Both the position numbers and the translations under genes were made by a program. Below the pieces are notes generated by a model. It searched no databases. It was not told the origin of the DNA and saw nothing but the letters and a program-made list of their open reading frames with translations. Below, piece by piece: positions 32,001-41,770 of a stretch of DNA of 64,000 nt (its first letter is position 1; every line of letters begins with the position of its first letter). This DNA comes from Prorocentrum cordatum. Its lineage: Eukaryota; Sar; Dinophyceae; Prorocentrales; Prorocentraceae. Where the stretch lies: contig CAUYUJ010000714.1 in NCBI GenBank assembly GCA_963575745.1, positions 40,001-104,000 of the forward strand, written 5' to 3'.

Positions 32001-32375
32001 TGAGATCGATCGTGAGACAGATAGTTAGAACAGTTGTGAGATCGATAATTCGTCCGGATGTGGGTTTGGTAGGGAGCTCGATTGTCACATCGATGGTGAG
32101 ATCGATTGGGAGATCGAGTATGAGACTTGTTGTGAGATGGATCGTGAGATCGCGTCTTAGATCGCCAGTGAGTTCGATTGTAAATTCGATGGTGATATCG
32201 ATTGCAAGATTGGAAGGGGGATCTGTTGTGAGATTGACAGTGACATCGGTTGTGAGGGCGATTGTGAGATCTGTTCGAGATCGAGAGTTTGATCGATGCG
32301 AGATCGATTGAATGAGACGTTGTTTCCGCCTCCTCCGCGAACCTCCACATCACCCGCAGGGTGGTCGTACAGGTA
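29060..32375. repeat. Large composite A/B repeat block
   Basis: Three rounds of the order block A, GTGTCCCGTG array, GTGAGATCGATA array, block B. Block A: 29060-29260, 29700-29830, 30960-31090. Block B: 29606-29680, 30893-30960, 32315-32375, each of the first two leading within a few bases into the next block A. The 12-bp GTGAGATCGATN arrays cover about 29340-29590, 30150-30890 and 31290-32310, with GTGTCCCGTG units mixed into the first two. A related B copy and A copy open the window (216-1358). SEID and LTID periodic frames are repeat artefacts. Confidence 0.9.
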
Positions 32376-34214
32376 CTGTCTTCGTCGTGTCTTCGTCCTC
32401 GCTCTGGCATGCGTCTATGCCCTGGCTCGCTCCCAGGCCTCCGAAGTCGTGCTTCTCTTCTTTACGCTGGCCCCGAGCGCTCGACGCCTCCCTGGAGACA
32501 TGTTGCCCGTTCGAGATTGTTTTTCTAAATTGTCTCCAAGCCCGAAGCGGTCCCAAGAGACCGTCAAGTGCGAAGCAAGTCCGTCATGATTGCTTACGTC
32601 AGGCGGGCTCAAATTCCGCTCAAAAGTGGTCCACGGACTCGTCCTGAGGTCCAGCCTCGGCTGGCTTTTCGAGTTGCTTCGGACCGTCGCCACGGGGGAT
32701 CCCTCCAGGAGGCCCCAAAAAGGCAAAACGCGTCTCCGTCCACCAACACTGTTGTCTTGGTCGCGTCTTTGGTTCTCGCTTCAGCAGCGTCGGTGCCCTG
32801 GCGCGTTTCCCAGACCTCAGGCGTCGCGCTCTTTCAACGCGTCGCCACCGATTTCTGGGCCCTTCCTTTGTGGGACCACTTCTTCGTCCCGGATCGGCTT
32901 CAATGGCCTTGAGGCGCGAGGACGGCCACCGAAGGCCGAGTATTGTGAGACGCTTGCGTTTTTGATTCGCCCAAGGCGGTGGAGGCCCGGGCCCCAGGCC
33001 TCGGAATCGTCCCCCACCGTCGCCTCTTCGGGTGCGTTTCGGCGAACATGTACTGCGCACCCACACTGCACTCACGAATGCACCGCTCATAACACTTTTT
33101 CAACGCCTGGCCTCTGGTGATTTTTTCTGCTTGCGCCACAGGATGGGAAATCATGTTTTCAAGGCTTGGTGCCCCTTCTGGGGGCTGCAGCCGTCTCTCG
33201 TCGTTCTGGGCGTGGGACGGGAGCACCCAACGACGCCCCCCACAGACAGATACCCCAGCAAAGCATCCTAACAGCAGCAAAGGTGAAGAGGCGGGTCGAG
33301 GAGTAGGTGGTCGGCGAGTGAAATCTTGACTTCCCGTGTGTTCCCACGGACTCCCAGGAAAGATGCAGCCGGGTCAGGGGTGAGAGCACGGCCATGTGCA
33401 CCTTGTGTGCATTGTTCGAGGAGGAATCGAGACCGTCCTGACCAAACATGTAGCCAGCCAGGAGGCAAGAGCACGATTCCTGGGTACATTGTGAGGAAGT
33501 CTCGGGCGAAACGGCTTCCAGACTTGGCGGCCTGGCGCCTCCCGTCCCAACTACGAGACTCTGCTGATTTTTCTTGTCATGCGAGAACACTCCAGCGGAA
33601 CGCTATTCACAGTGCAATGGAAAAGCCAGCGGAAGCCCGGATCCTCGCTGGAGGTGTGGGACCCCCCCCCACTCCCAGTGCGCCCCAGCACGAACGGCCC
33701 CGCCTGGCCCCCGAGCGCTCTCCCGGGCGTCGCCGGCAGACCATGGAGCAGCCGCGAGGCAGGCAGAGCGGTCGTCGCCGTGACGGGCGCGGGCGAACCA
33801 TCGAGCCGGCGGGTGTTCGGCTTCGAGTGCCTCGGAGACCGTTGTCTTTCAGACTCCGGCAGGCCTGCTTGCACGGAGGCGGGAGGGGTAGGGGGCCACG
33901 GCGCGGCCCGAGGGGAAATCTGGGCTTCGCGCACGCCGGAACTCTCACGCACTTGCGCGCCTGTTCGGCCCAGTGCTGTCTGAAGAGGCGACGTCTGAAA
34001 AGGCGACGGATGGGGGGGAAGGGGTGGGGGGCACCATGCAAGTAAGTCTGCCTGGGGCGACAGCAAAACGCCCTCTCGAGGAGGAGGAAGAGGCGGAGGA
34101 GGAAACTGGAGGTGAGGAAGAGGCGGAGGAGGAAACTGGAGGTTTCTGGGCGCTCGGGTTTTCCTGGCGCCCCCGGAGGCGCCACTGTCTAGCGATGAGA
34201 CATAGGTTCATGCG
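32376..34214. other. Unassigned, about 1.8 kb
   Basis: The longest stretch of non-repetitive DNA without a gene call. Several frames of 100-240 codons overlap on both strands (for example + 33326-34045), but composition and lack of motifs do not single one out. A short direct repeat AGGAAGAGGCGGAGGAGGAA near 34085-34125 gives a duplicated 36-bp unit. Possible undetected exons. Confidence 0.35.
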
Positions 34215-34400
34215 GCGTTGGCGCGCCGGCGACGCCAGCGAAGGTGTTCAAGGTTGAATTCTGCGACGCGGCAGCACCGATGGACACGGTAACGCCATTG
34301 GACCTGACTGAATTCAAGCTGGAACGATCGGGCCCGCGATCGATTCAAGGGTGAACGGTCGCCGCGGTATCAAAAACCTTTGCGCGCGCGCCGACGCCGC
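34215..34400. repeat. Dispersed repeat with TTCAAGGTTGAA motifs
   Basis: Resembles 16650-16800: GGTGTTCAAGGTTGAATTCT, then GATTCAAGGGTGAACGG and TATCAAAAACC, in the same order and spacing class. Confidence 0.5.
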
Positions 34401-34638
34401 ACGATCCTGGCCAGGCTCATCTTGGGCCAAACATCGGGGCAGATGCCTCCCCGGCCGAGTCAGGAGGACGCAGGCACCGATCCCGGACCCAGGCTGGGCC
34501 TCTTGCCAGGGCCAGTGCACACCCTGAGATCCGACGCTGCGAGCCAAAATACAGCGTCACGAAAAATCGCGACTGGAGCCCTGGACCCCATTTTCCTACT
34601 GCATGTTTCTAGGCCTCCAACATCGGGTCGGCGTAGAT

Positions 34639-34799
34639 GGGGTCGCAGGATCGCGCCGCATCGCCGAGGCATCGCCGACGAGGCTCGACGTGAAGCCCAA
34701 CTTTCTCCACGCTGGCGGCGCCGATGCATCGCAAACGTCGCCGATACATCGACGATGCATCGGCGATGCATCGCCGATGCGGCGCGACTCTCCGACCCC
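34639..34799. repeat. Foldback element (GCATCGCC family), copy 1
   Basis: Left arm GGGGTCGCAGGATCGCGCCG then CATCGCCGAGGCATCGCC. Right arm is its near complement, ending CGGCGCGACTCTCCGACCCC. The interior holds repeated GATGCATCG. Arms are about 50 bp with several mismatches. Confidence 0.7.
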
Positions 34800-34828
34800 A
34801 GCTGCTCGGACCCCAAAGCTCTTGAGAC

Positions 34829-34837
<9 letters not shown>

Positions 34838-34861
<24 letters not shown>

Positions 34862-34901
34862 GAGGAGGAGGAGGAGGAGGAGGAGGAGGAGGAGGAGGAG
34901 G
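34838..34901. repeat. (GGA)n tract
   Basis: Pure GGA repeat 36 bp after the foldback. Confidence 0.95.
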
Positions 34902-35190
34902 ACCGGTGTAAACCCCAGAGCCATCAACGATGTTGGAATGAGCCCTCCCTCCCTGCTCCCTCCTCCTGGTTTCCATTGAGGGAGCTGCCTCTCTGGACGA
35001 CAACCGTTTGAAGACCCAGAGGTATGCCAAAACATTGCTCTCGGGATTCCAACGCCACGGATCAACCTGACTGTTGCTTCTTGACATTATTGAATCGTGC
35101 CAGGACGCCATACCTGGGACTTCAACACATCGAATCAACATAACTGTTGCACCCGCATGGCCCTGAATCCCTTCAAAACACAATTTCTGG
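34902..35190. other. Unassigned, loosely repetitive
   Basis: Two related segments, CCACGGATCAACCTGACTGTTG and ACATCGAATCAACATAACTG, suggest an old ~90-bp duplication. No gene. Confidence 0.4.
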
Positions 35191-35470
35191 TGGGAATCCG
35201 TGAAACTCGTGCAAATGTTGTAAACATATGTGCGCGGCACCAAGGCGAGAGCCAAATTTTGAAAAGGAACCGCCCTCAATCCGTGAAACGCTTGCACAAT
35301 TAGAAAAACGCACGCGCCCCGCGCTAAGGCGATAGCCACAGTTTCAAAAGGAACCGCCCACAATCCGCGAAACTGTTGCACATGTTTAATACGAATGTGC
35401 GCCGCGCTAAGGCGAGAGCCACAGTTTGAAAACGGCCCGCCCTCCATTTGTGAAATGGTTTTCCATTTGT
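35190..35470. repeat. ~95-bp tandem repeat, three copies
   Basis: Units share GCTAAGGCGAGAGCCACAGT, TTTGAAAAGGAACCGCCC, CAATCCGTGAAACGCTTGCA and CGCACGCG-type segments, at about 35200, 35295 and 35385. Confidence 0.75.
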
Positions 35471-35525
35471 TGGCTTCAGGGTCAGAAATGGAGAGAAAGT
35501 CTCAGGCGAAACGCCCGGCCTGCCC

Positions 35526-35722
35526 TAGAAACTGGCCTCGGGGTGCGACAGGTAGAAGTTATGTACTAGGAACAAGCTCGTAAAGTGAAGAGTTCGGCGA
35601 TCGTGGTCTCGGGGATCCTCGACCGTCTTGCCAAGCAGAATTTCCCAGTTGTCATGAAATATCGTAAACCCGTATGAGCCAAACCCGCACTTCTCGAACT
35701 GATTCCTGATCCCTTGGGCCAC
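35526..35722 (-). other. Candidate coding fragment, unknown protein
   Basis: A minus-strand frame of 65 codons with balanced, non-repetitive composition (FEKCGFGSYGFTIFHDNWEI, then LLGKTVEDPRDHD and LFLVHNFYLSHPEASF, ending in a stop). It reads like a real exon or pseudogene piece, but I do not recognise the family. It overlaps the + strand zinc-ribbon remnant by about 45 bp, so both cannot be intact genes. Confidence 0.3.
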
Positions 35723-36089
35723 CAGCTAGCCAGAGTAGGGATAAGTTTCATGTGCGTTCGGTGTGGGGACAGGGGGGCCTCTCGTAAAGCTTTATGTATG
35801 ACCCCTTGTTCTGGACTCCCCAGAGCTTCCCACACCTCCCACCCTTCCCATACTCTGTGCGTGGGGGGTGGAAAAGGTGGCTTGGTGTGTAAAATGCGGA
35901 GCTTTTGGGAGTGTGAGGTCCAGGTATTTGAGGGAAAGATGTTTAACAGGACCTCGGAACAAGGACGCTGGACATTCCCTCGCCCTGTTGAAGCAGGGTA
36001 TCGACCCGTCCAACGGAAAGTTTTTCGGTCAGAGCTTCCCTGTGGATAAGCTGCTGGCTGAAGCTCCGCCGCCGCCCCGAGGCCGCTGA
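35678..36089 (+). pseudogene. Double zinc-ribbon tail of a retroelement, orphan copy
   Basis: First + strand frame: GHQLARVGISFMCVRCGDRG, then a third and fourth Cys (ALCMTPC) and HTSHPSHTL. After a frame change near 35870 it continues with VAWCVKCGAFGSVRSRYLRE, RC, and LLKQGIDPSNGKFFGQSF, ending at TGA 36087-36089. The order Cys-x2-Cys, Cys, HPSH, Trp-Cys-x2-Cys-Gly, Arg/Leu-rich, Cys is the same as in the C-terminal part of the element at 53.64-53.95 kb. It looks like a 3' fragment of that family left after truncation, with one frameshift. No RT or endonuclease motif lies upstream. Confidence 0.5.
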
Positions 36090-36116
36090 GCTCGCCAGGC
36101 AGCTAAACTCGTCTCT
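36090..36116. other. Junction to satellite
   Basis: Twenty-seven bases between the pseudogene stop and the satellite-unit left flank. Nothing seen. Confidence 0.4.
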
Positions 36117-38530
36117 TCTTTTTCCCAACCATCCTGTGGTGTTGGGTCTTCGTTTTGAAGAGACGTCGCCCCGCGTTCCTCCTTCCTCTTCCTTCCTCCT
36201 CCTCCCCTTCCTCCCCCCTCTTCCCCCTCCCACACCCATTCTGGCACACCCCTCACACGCTTCGTGGCCCCATAGGGAGCTCCACCGAAGGCACCAGTGG
36301 CTGCGCCCGCATGCGGTTCCACCCCCACATTCTGGCACACCACTCACACGTTTCGTGGCCCCATAGGGAGCTCCACCGAACGCCCCAGTGGCTGCGCCCG
36401 CATGCGGTTCCACCCTTCATTCTGGCACACCCCTCACACGCTTCGTGGCCCCATAGGGAGCTCCACCGAAGGCCCCAGTGGCTGCGCCCGCATGCGGTTC
36501 CACCCCCCCATCTGGCACACCCCCTCACACGTTTCGTGGCCCCATAGGGAGCTCCACCGAAGGCCCCAGTGGCTGCGCCCGCATGCGGTTCCACCCCCCA
36601 TTCTGGCACACCCCTCACACGTTTCGTGGCCCCATAGGGAGCTCCACCGAAGGCCCCAGTGGCTGCGCCCGCATGCGGTTCCACCCCCCATTCTGGCACA
36701 CCCCTCACACGTTTCGTGGCCCCATAGGGAGCTCCACCGAAGGCCCCAGTGGCTGCGCCCGCATGCGGTTCCGCCCCCCATTTTGGCACACCCCTCACAC
36801 GTTTCGTGGCCCCATAGGGAGCTCCACCGAAGGCCCCAGTGGCTGCGCCCGCATGCGGTTCCACCCCCCATTCTGGCACACCCCTCACACGTTTCGTGGC
36901 CCCATAGGGAGCTCCACCGAAGGCCCCAGTGGCTGCGCCCGCATGCGGTTCCACCCCCATTCTGGCACACCCCTCACACGTTTCGTGGCCCCATAGGGAG
37001 CTCCACCGAAGGCCCCAGTGGCTGCGCCCGCATGCGGTTCCACCCCCCATTCTGGCACACCCCTCACACGTTTCGTGGCCCCATAGGGAGCTCCACCGAA
37101 GGCCCCAGTGGCTGCGCCCGCATGCGGTTCCACCCCCCCATTCTGGCACACCCCTCACACGTTTCGTGGCCCCATAGGGAGCTCCACCGAAGGCCCCAGT
37201 GGCTGCGCCCGCATGCGGTTCCACCCCCCATTCTGGCACACCCCTCACACGTTTCGTGGCCCCATAGGGAGCTCCACCGAAGGCCCCAGTGGCTGCGCCC
37301 GCATGCGGTTCCACCCCCCATTCTGGCACACCCCTCACACGTTTCGTGGCCCCATAGGGAGCTCCACCGAAGGCCCCAGTGGCTGCGCCCGCATGCGGTT
37401 GCACCCCCCATTCTGGCACACCCCTCACACGTTTCGTGGCCCCATAGGGAGCTCCACCGAAGGCCCCAGTGGCTGCGCCCGCATGCGGTTCCACCCCCCA
37501 TTCTGGCACACCCCTCACACGTTTCGTGGCCCCATAGGGAGCTCCACCGAAGGCCCCAGTGGCTGCGCCCGCATGCGGTTCCACCCCCCGTTCTGGCACA
37601 CCCCTCACACGTTTCGTGGCCCCATAGGGAGCTCCACCGAACGCTCCAGTGGCTGCGTTCGCATGCGGTCCCACCCTTCATTTCGGCACACCCCTCACAC
37701 GCTTCGCGGGTGGCTCCATGGGGAGCTCCACCGAAGGCCCCAGTGGCTGCGCTCGCATGTGGTTCCCCCCCCTCAATTTCGGCACACCCCTCACACGGTT
37801 CGTGGCCCCATAGAGAGCTCCACCGAAGGCACCAGTGGCTGCGCTCGCATGCGGTTCCACCCCCTTTTTCGGCACGCCCTTCACACGTCTCGTGGCCCCA
37901 TAGGGAGCTCCACCGAACGCCGCAGTGGCTGCGCTCGCATGCGGTTCCACCTTCCATTTCTGCACACCCCTCACACGTTTCGTGGCTCCATAGGGAGCTC
38001 CACCGAAGGCCCCAGTGGCTGCGCTGGCATGCGGTTCCACACCCCATTCTGGCACACCTCTCGCACGTTTCGTGGCCCCATAGGGGGCTCCACCAAAGGT
38101 CGCAGTGGCACTGCCCGCTTGCGTCCGCCACCACCCAGCACAGCCCTTGTTCCCTGCGCTTCACCCACCCAGAACAGCGCTTCGTAGCCCTATAGGGAGC
38201 TCCACCAAAGGTCCCAGCGGCACCGCCCGCATGCGTCCGCCACCACCCTGCACAGCCCTCGCTCCCTGCCTGCGTTTCACCCACCCAGTACAGCGCTTCG
38301 TGGCCCCATAGGGAGCTCCACCGAAGGTCCCAGTGGCACCGCTCGCATGCGTCCGCCACCACGCAGCACAGCCCTTGCTGACCGCGTCTCACCCACCCAG
38401 TACAGCGTTTCGTGGCCCCATAGGGAGCTCCACCGAAGGTCCCAGTGGCACCGCCCGCATGCGTCCGCCACCACCCAGCACAATTGCGGCATTCACAACT
38501 GCATATGGTTGGGTCCTTCGCCAGGCTAAT
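36117..38530. repeat. Satellite-bearing unit, locus 4: homogenised 90-bp array
   Basis: Left flank TTTTTCCCAACCATCCTGTG then TTGGGTCTTCGTTTTGAAGA; pyrimidine stretch; about 24 monomers; right end CACAATTGCGGCATTCACAA then CTGCATATGGTTGGGTCCTT and CGCCAGGCTAATTATT. From 36240 to 37650 about 16 monomers are nearly identical at 89-91-bp spacing (GTGGCCCCATAGGGAGCTCC, ACCGAAGGCCCCAGTGGCTG, CGCCCGCATGCGGTTCCACC, CATTCTGGCACACCCCTCAC). Monomers after 37650 are diverged, and the last four gain CGTCCGCCACCACCCAGCAC. Because most units are 90 bp, frames of 360-630 codons stay open on both strands; they are not called genes. Confidence 0.95.
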
Positions 38531-39430
38531 TATTCTCTTTGTTGCGGGAGTGTCATTTCAATTCTTGTTGTGCAGGAGGTGATTCTCTCTTAACGCCGAA
38601 GGACGCCGAAGGAGGAATTGGAGGAAGAGGGGGTAGGAAGAGGAGGAAGAGGAGGAGGACGACGACGACGAGGAGGAGGAAGAGGGTCTCAGGGGCTCAG
38701 CGCCCAGATCTCAGGGGTGCGCATTGCTCTTTCCTCTGCCCGGGGGACCGCCGGCAGCCCCGCCCAGCAGATCGGCGATCGGAGGTGCCCCCCGCGGGGT
38801 CGGCGTCGGGGGCGAAGCTTCGCCGCCCCGCGAGGCGGCAGCGGGAGGGGCGAAGCGCCGGCAATGAGTTCGTTCTCCTCCCACTCCGTCGTCCTCCGAA
38901 GCAGCAGTGTATCAACAGCAGTGCAGCAGCAGCAGCAGAGTAGCAGCAGCAGCCTGTGTACGGGCCCCCCCTCTCTCCTCCAGGCGAGGACTTGAGGAGT
39001 CCTCGAGCAGAGCATCCACTGCCTTGCTCAACTTGTTTGGACAGTTTGCTACTTTTCTCTCAACCCACTCCGCGTGGGCTCTTTTGGTCTGCATGGCGTC
39101 TTCAGCGTAGCGTTTTGCGGACACCCGAGTTCCGAGTTCCGAGTTCCGTCGTCCTCCCTCCTCCCCCTCCTCCTCGCCCTCCCCTTCCCGCCTCCCTCCT
39201 CCTCCCTCCTTCGTTCCCGCCCTCCTCCCTCCTCCTCTCCCTCCTTCCCCCTCCTCATCCCTCCTCTATCCTCCCTCCTCTTCCTCCTCTTCCCTCCTCC
39301 ACTGCCCTTTTGGTTCAACTATTCTCAGCTTGGTCGTGCCAGCTCCAGAACGGCGCCGCACGACTGCGCCTCTTGGTTCTCGCTATTTCTAGCCTGCCGT
39401 TCGGAGGTGGTGCCAGGATCATGTATGACA
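38531..39430. other. Unassigned, with (GGA)n, (CAG)n and (CTC)n
   Basis: GGA/GAC repeats at 38615-38690, CAG repeats at 38899-38950, polypyrimidine at 39150-39303, and GAGTTCC repeated at 39127-39146. The GC-rich piece at 38700-38880 has no recognised protein. Confidence 0.45.
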
Positions 39431-40250
39431 GAAGATTCTCGGCGGCGCCATGGTACAATGTCTCTGCCCCGAAGCACAAGAACTGGAAGTGCCTTGCGTG
39501 TGGATGCTCACGCACCCTCGCCCATTGGCAGTTCTGTTAGCACTGAGAAAGCCATTGGAAAGGACCGCCGGACGAGAACTACGGCTACGAGCAAGACTGG
39601 CCCGTTGTTTCAGCTCTTCAGGATCGTGCTACTGGTGTTGGCGGTGGCGGCAACAAGGATGTTCCGAGAGTCCTTGGCAATGAGGTGTTCACATGGCCGG
39701 AGCGATCCCTTTGGAAAGTATCTCTCCAGAGGAACTCGACGGGTTGGCCAACGTCTCGTCCCAGCAGGGGAGCGCCAAGGTTGCCAATGGGTATGCCCAG
39801 ATAAGGACCCACTTCTTCCGAGAGGAGAACACGATCCTTGCGCCGCAACAGACGCAGGCGAGCCAGGTTCACTCCAAACTCAAATAGCCGGAGAAGAACA
39901 CTGGAGGGCGAGTTCACGAAATTTGATAGGTTGTGGGACGACATCAGGAGTCAACAGGGGTTTGCCGAAAGCATTCATGACGAGCTGGAGACAGCAGACA
40001 AGGTCTACAAGGAGCTGGCCAGCCAGATTTCCCAGGGGGCTGGAGTCTGCGCAGCTGATGAGAAGGATTGCAAACTTTAGCTCACGCTCGCGACGCTGCG
40101 GGAAGCCAAGGACTTGCAGTCGATATTGGTGGGCGACTTGCTGGACCAGCTCCCAGCCGCGAGGTCCAAGATGGGTCCGCGCGGCCCCCGGCTCCGCTGG
40201 GCCTCGCAGGAGCCCACCAAAGTGGTGACCGTGACGCCGTTCGCAGCCAT
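39430..40250 (+). pseudogene. Decayed zinc-ribbon/coiled-coil protein gene
   Basis: Segments of one protein can be followed through three + strand frames. Frame 1: PWYNVSAPKHKNWKCLACGC then SRTLAHWQFC, a Cys-x2-Cys...Cys zinc-ribbon start, stopping at 39538-39540. A brief shift gives EKAIGK, then frame 1 again: DENYGYEQDWPVVSALQD and KDVPRVLGNEVFTWPE. Frame 0: IPLESISPEELDGLANVSSQ, KVANGYAQIRTHFFREENTI and LAPQQTQASQVHSKLK. Frame 1 once more: LEGEFTKFDRLWDDIRSQ, ELETADKVYKELASQIS and, past a TAG at 40078-40080, LREAKDLQSILVGDLLDQL. The last parts are amphipathic, coiled-coil-like. At least four frame changes and two stops make it a pseudogene. A zinc ribbon followed by coiled coil resembles the N-terminus of the 48-kb retroelement, so a retroelement ORF1 origin is possible but unproven. 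Confidence 0.45.
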
Positions 40251-40560
40251 CTAGGAAGCAGCGAGGTCACGTCTGGATGCGCGTGGCCCCCGACTTGCTG
40301 GACCTCCCAGGAGCCCACGAAATGGGTAACGATTGCGCAGTTCACAGCCGCCCAGGGAGCAGCGAGGTCTAGTCTGGGTGTGCGTATGACACCACTCCGC
40401 CAGGCCTCCCAGGAGCCCACGAAAGTGGTCACAATTTCCCAGTCCCCCCAGGAAGCCGCGGGGTCTAGCCTGGGTGTGCGTATGACACCACTGCGCTGGA
40501 CCTCCCAGGAGCCCACGAGAGTGGCCACGGTCCCACAGTTCGCAGCCCACGCAGGGAGCA
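40190..40560. repeat. ~100-bp tandem repeat, four copies
   Basis: CTCCCAGGAGCCCACGAAAG-type anchors at about 40204, 40303, 40405 and 40501, with GTCTGGGTGTGCGTATGACA in the later units. The array runs on from the 3' end of the pseudogene. Confidence 0.8.
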
Positions 40561-40728
40561 GCGCGGGAAGAGGCGGTAGACGGCAGGAGGAGGGGCGCAG
40601 GGAGGGAGCGGGAGGCGGGAGGAACAGGAGGTCCAGACCACAGCGCCCTGTTCAAATCGAGAACCCAAGACACAGGAGGGTCGGGAACGATGTCGTTCTG
40701 GGCCTCCCATCTGGGATCCGGGAAGATG
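40561..40728. other. Unassigned spacer
   Basis: GGAGGAGGGGCGCAGG-type purine-rich then mixed DNA. Nothing recognised. Confidence 0.4.
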
Positions 40729-40900
40729 GCCCGGAGGACAGCACCGCATCGCCGACGCATCGGCGATGCGGCTCAATGTGGAGCCCATTTTTTCTCCAGG
40801 GCGACGTCGCCGATGCAATGCCGACGCCAGCGACGCATCGCCGACGCATCGCTGACGCAACAGCGATGCAACTGCGATGCGGGGCGATCCTCCGACCACA
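40729..40900. repeat. Foldback element (GCATCGCC family), copy 2
   Basis: Left arm GGCCCGGAGGACAGCACCGC then ATCGCCGACGCATCGGCGAT. Right arm pairs imperfectly and ends GCGGGGCGATCCTCCGACCA. Same GGTCGGAG...GCATCGCCGA plan as 34639-34799. Confidence 0.6.
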
Positions 40901-41460
40901 CTTGGGAGGCCTCCGGTGGTGGACCTACGCAAGCTTTGGGCGCTTCTGGCCCCTTTGGAGCCTGAGGCCTCTGGAAGCGTCCAGGGACCTCCAGGGACCT
41001 CGGGAGACCGTCACCTCCGCGGGGACCTCCAGAGACCTGGACATCCTTCTGCGCCCCCTTCCCCTTCATCATCCGCGTTCCTCTTCGTTCCTCATTTTTC
41101 CACCTCGCCCATCCAATCTCCTTCTGATCCGCCTGCTCCTCCTCCTCCTCCTCCTCCTCCTCCTCCTCCTCCTCCTCCTGGCTGCTTCCCTTTCTCTCTG
41201 CTCTCTCCTTCTCTTGGCCTCTGATCCCCCTGCTGCGCCTCCTCCTCCTCCTCCTTCTCCTCCTCCTCCTCCCTTTCCAGGGGGCGTTCGCCGCAGTGTT
41301 TTCAGGCACGTCATTTTTGCAGCCGCCCCCGCCAGCCAATCGCCAGGCGGGCAAGCAAGAAGGAGAGAGGGACCTCGAGGACGAGGAGGAGGAGGAGGAG
41401 GAGGACGAGGAGGAGGAGGAGGCAACAAACAAGAAGAGGACGAGGAGGAGGAGGACAGGA
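40901..41460. repeat. (CTC)n and (GGA)n tracts with mixed spacer
   Basis: CCTCCAGGGACCTC repeats (40975-41040), polypyrimidine 41130-41278, purine GGA/GAC tract 41377-41455. The tracts are in opposite sense about 100 bp apart. Confidence 0.8.
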
Positions 41461-41770
41461 CACACTCGAAAGTATACGTAAGCGGAAGGGCTTCATCCTC
41501 TGCCGCCAGCTCCTCAGGCCGAGCCAGCTTGGGATGGGCACGTATGTGGACGAGCTCGAGATTTCCTTCGGGCTTTGGTGGGCCACCCGAGAGCGCCTCG
41601 GGGGCAGCTTCGTGCCTATGCGGGCCACGCTCATAGCCACCTCGAATAAGATTCAGCTGCCCGCGGCAAGCTCCGTCACCATGCTGCCGCGGCAGTCTGT
41701 GTGGCGACGCTTGGAGCTCCGCCCGGAAGGCCGTAACGTGTTCCACTTGTTGCTCTCAAGGGCTTGAGCT
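41461..41770. other. Candidate coding segment, strand unclear
   Basis: About 300 bp of balanced composition. The + strand frame from ATG 41534 to TGA 41767 (77 codons; DELEISFGLWWATRERLGGS) and two minus-strand frames are all open. No domain recognised. Confidence 0.25.

Noticed and set aside
29330-32310. SEID/LTID periodic ORFs as repeat proteins
   Set aside because: They follow the 12-bp GTGAGATCGATA array and are interrupted by GTGTCCCG units. No start or flanking domain.
36297-38195. 632-codon + strand ORF and 360-470-codon minus ORFs
   Set aside because: They arise because a 90-bp satellite without stops keeps several frames open on both strands. There is no non-repeat coding sequence at either end.
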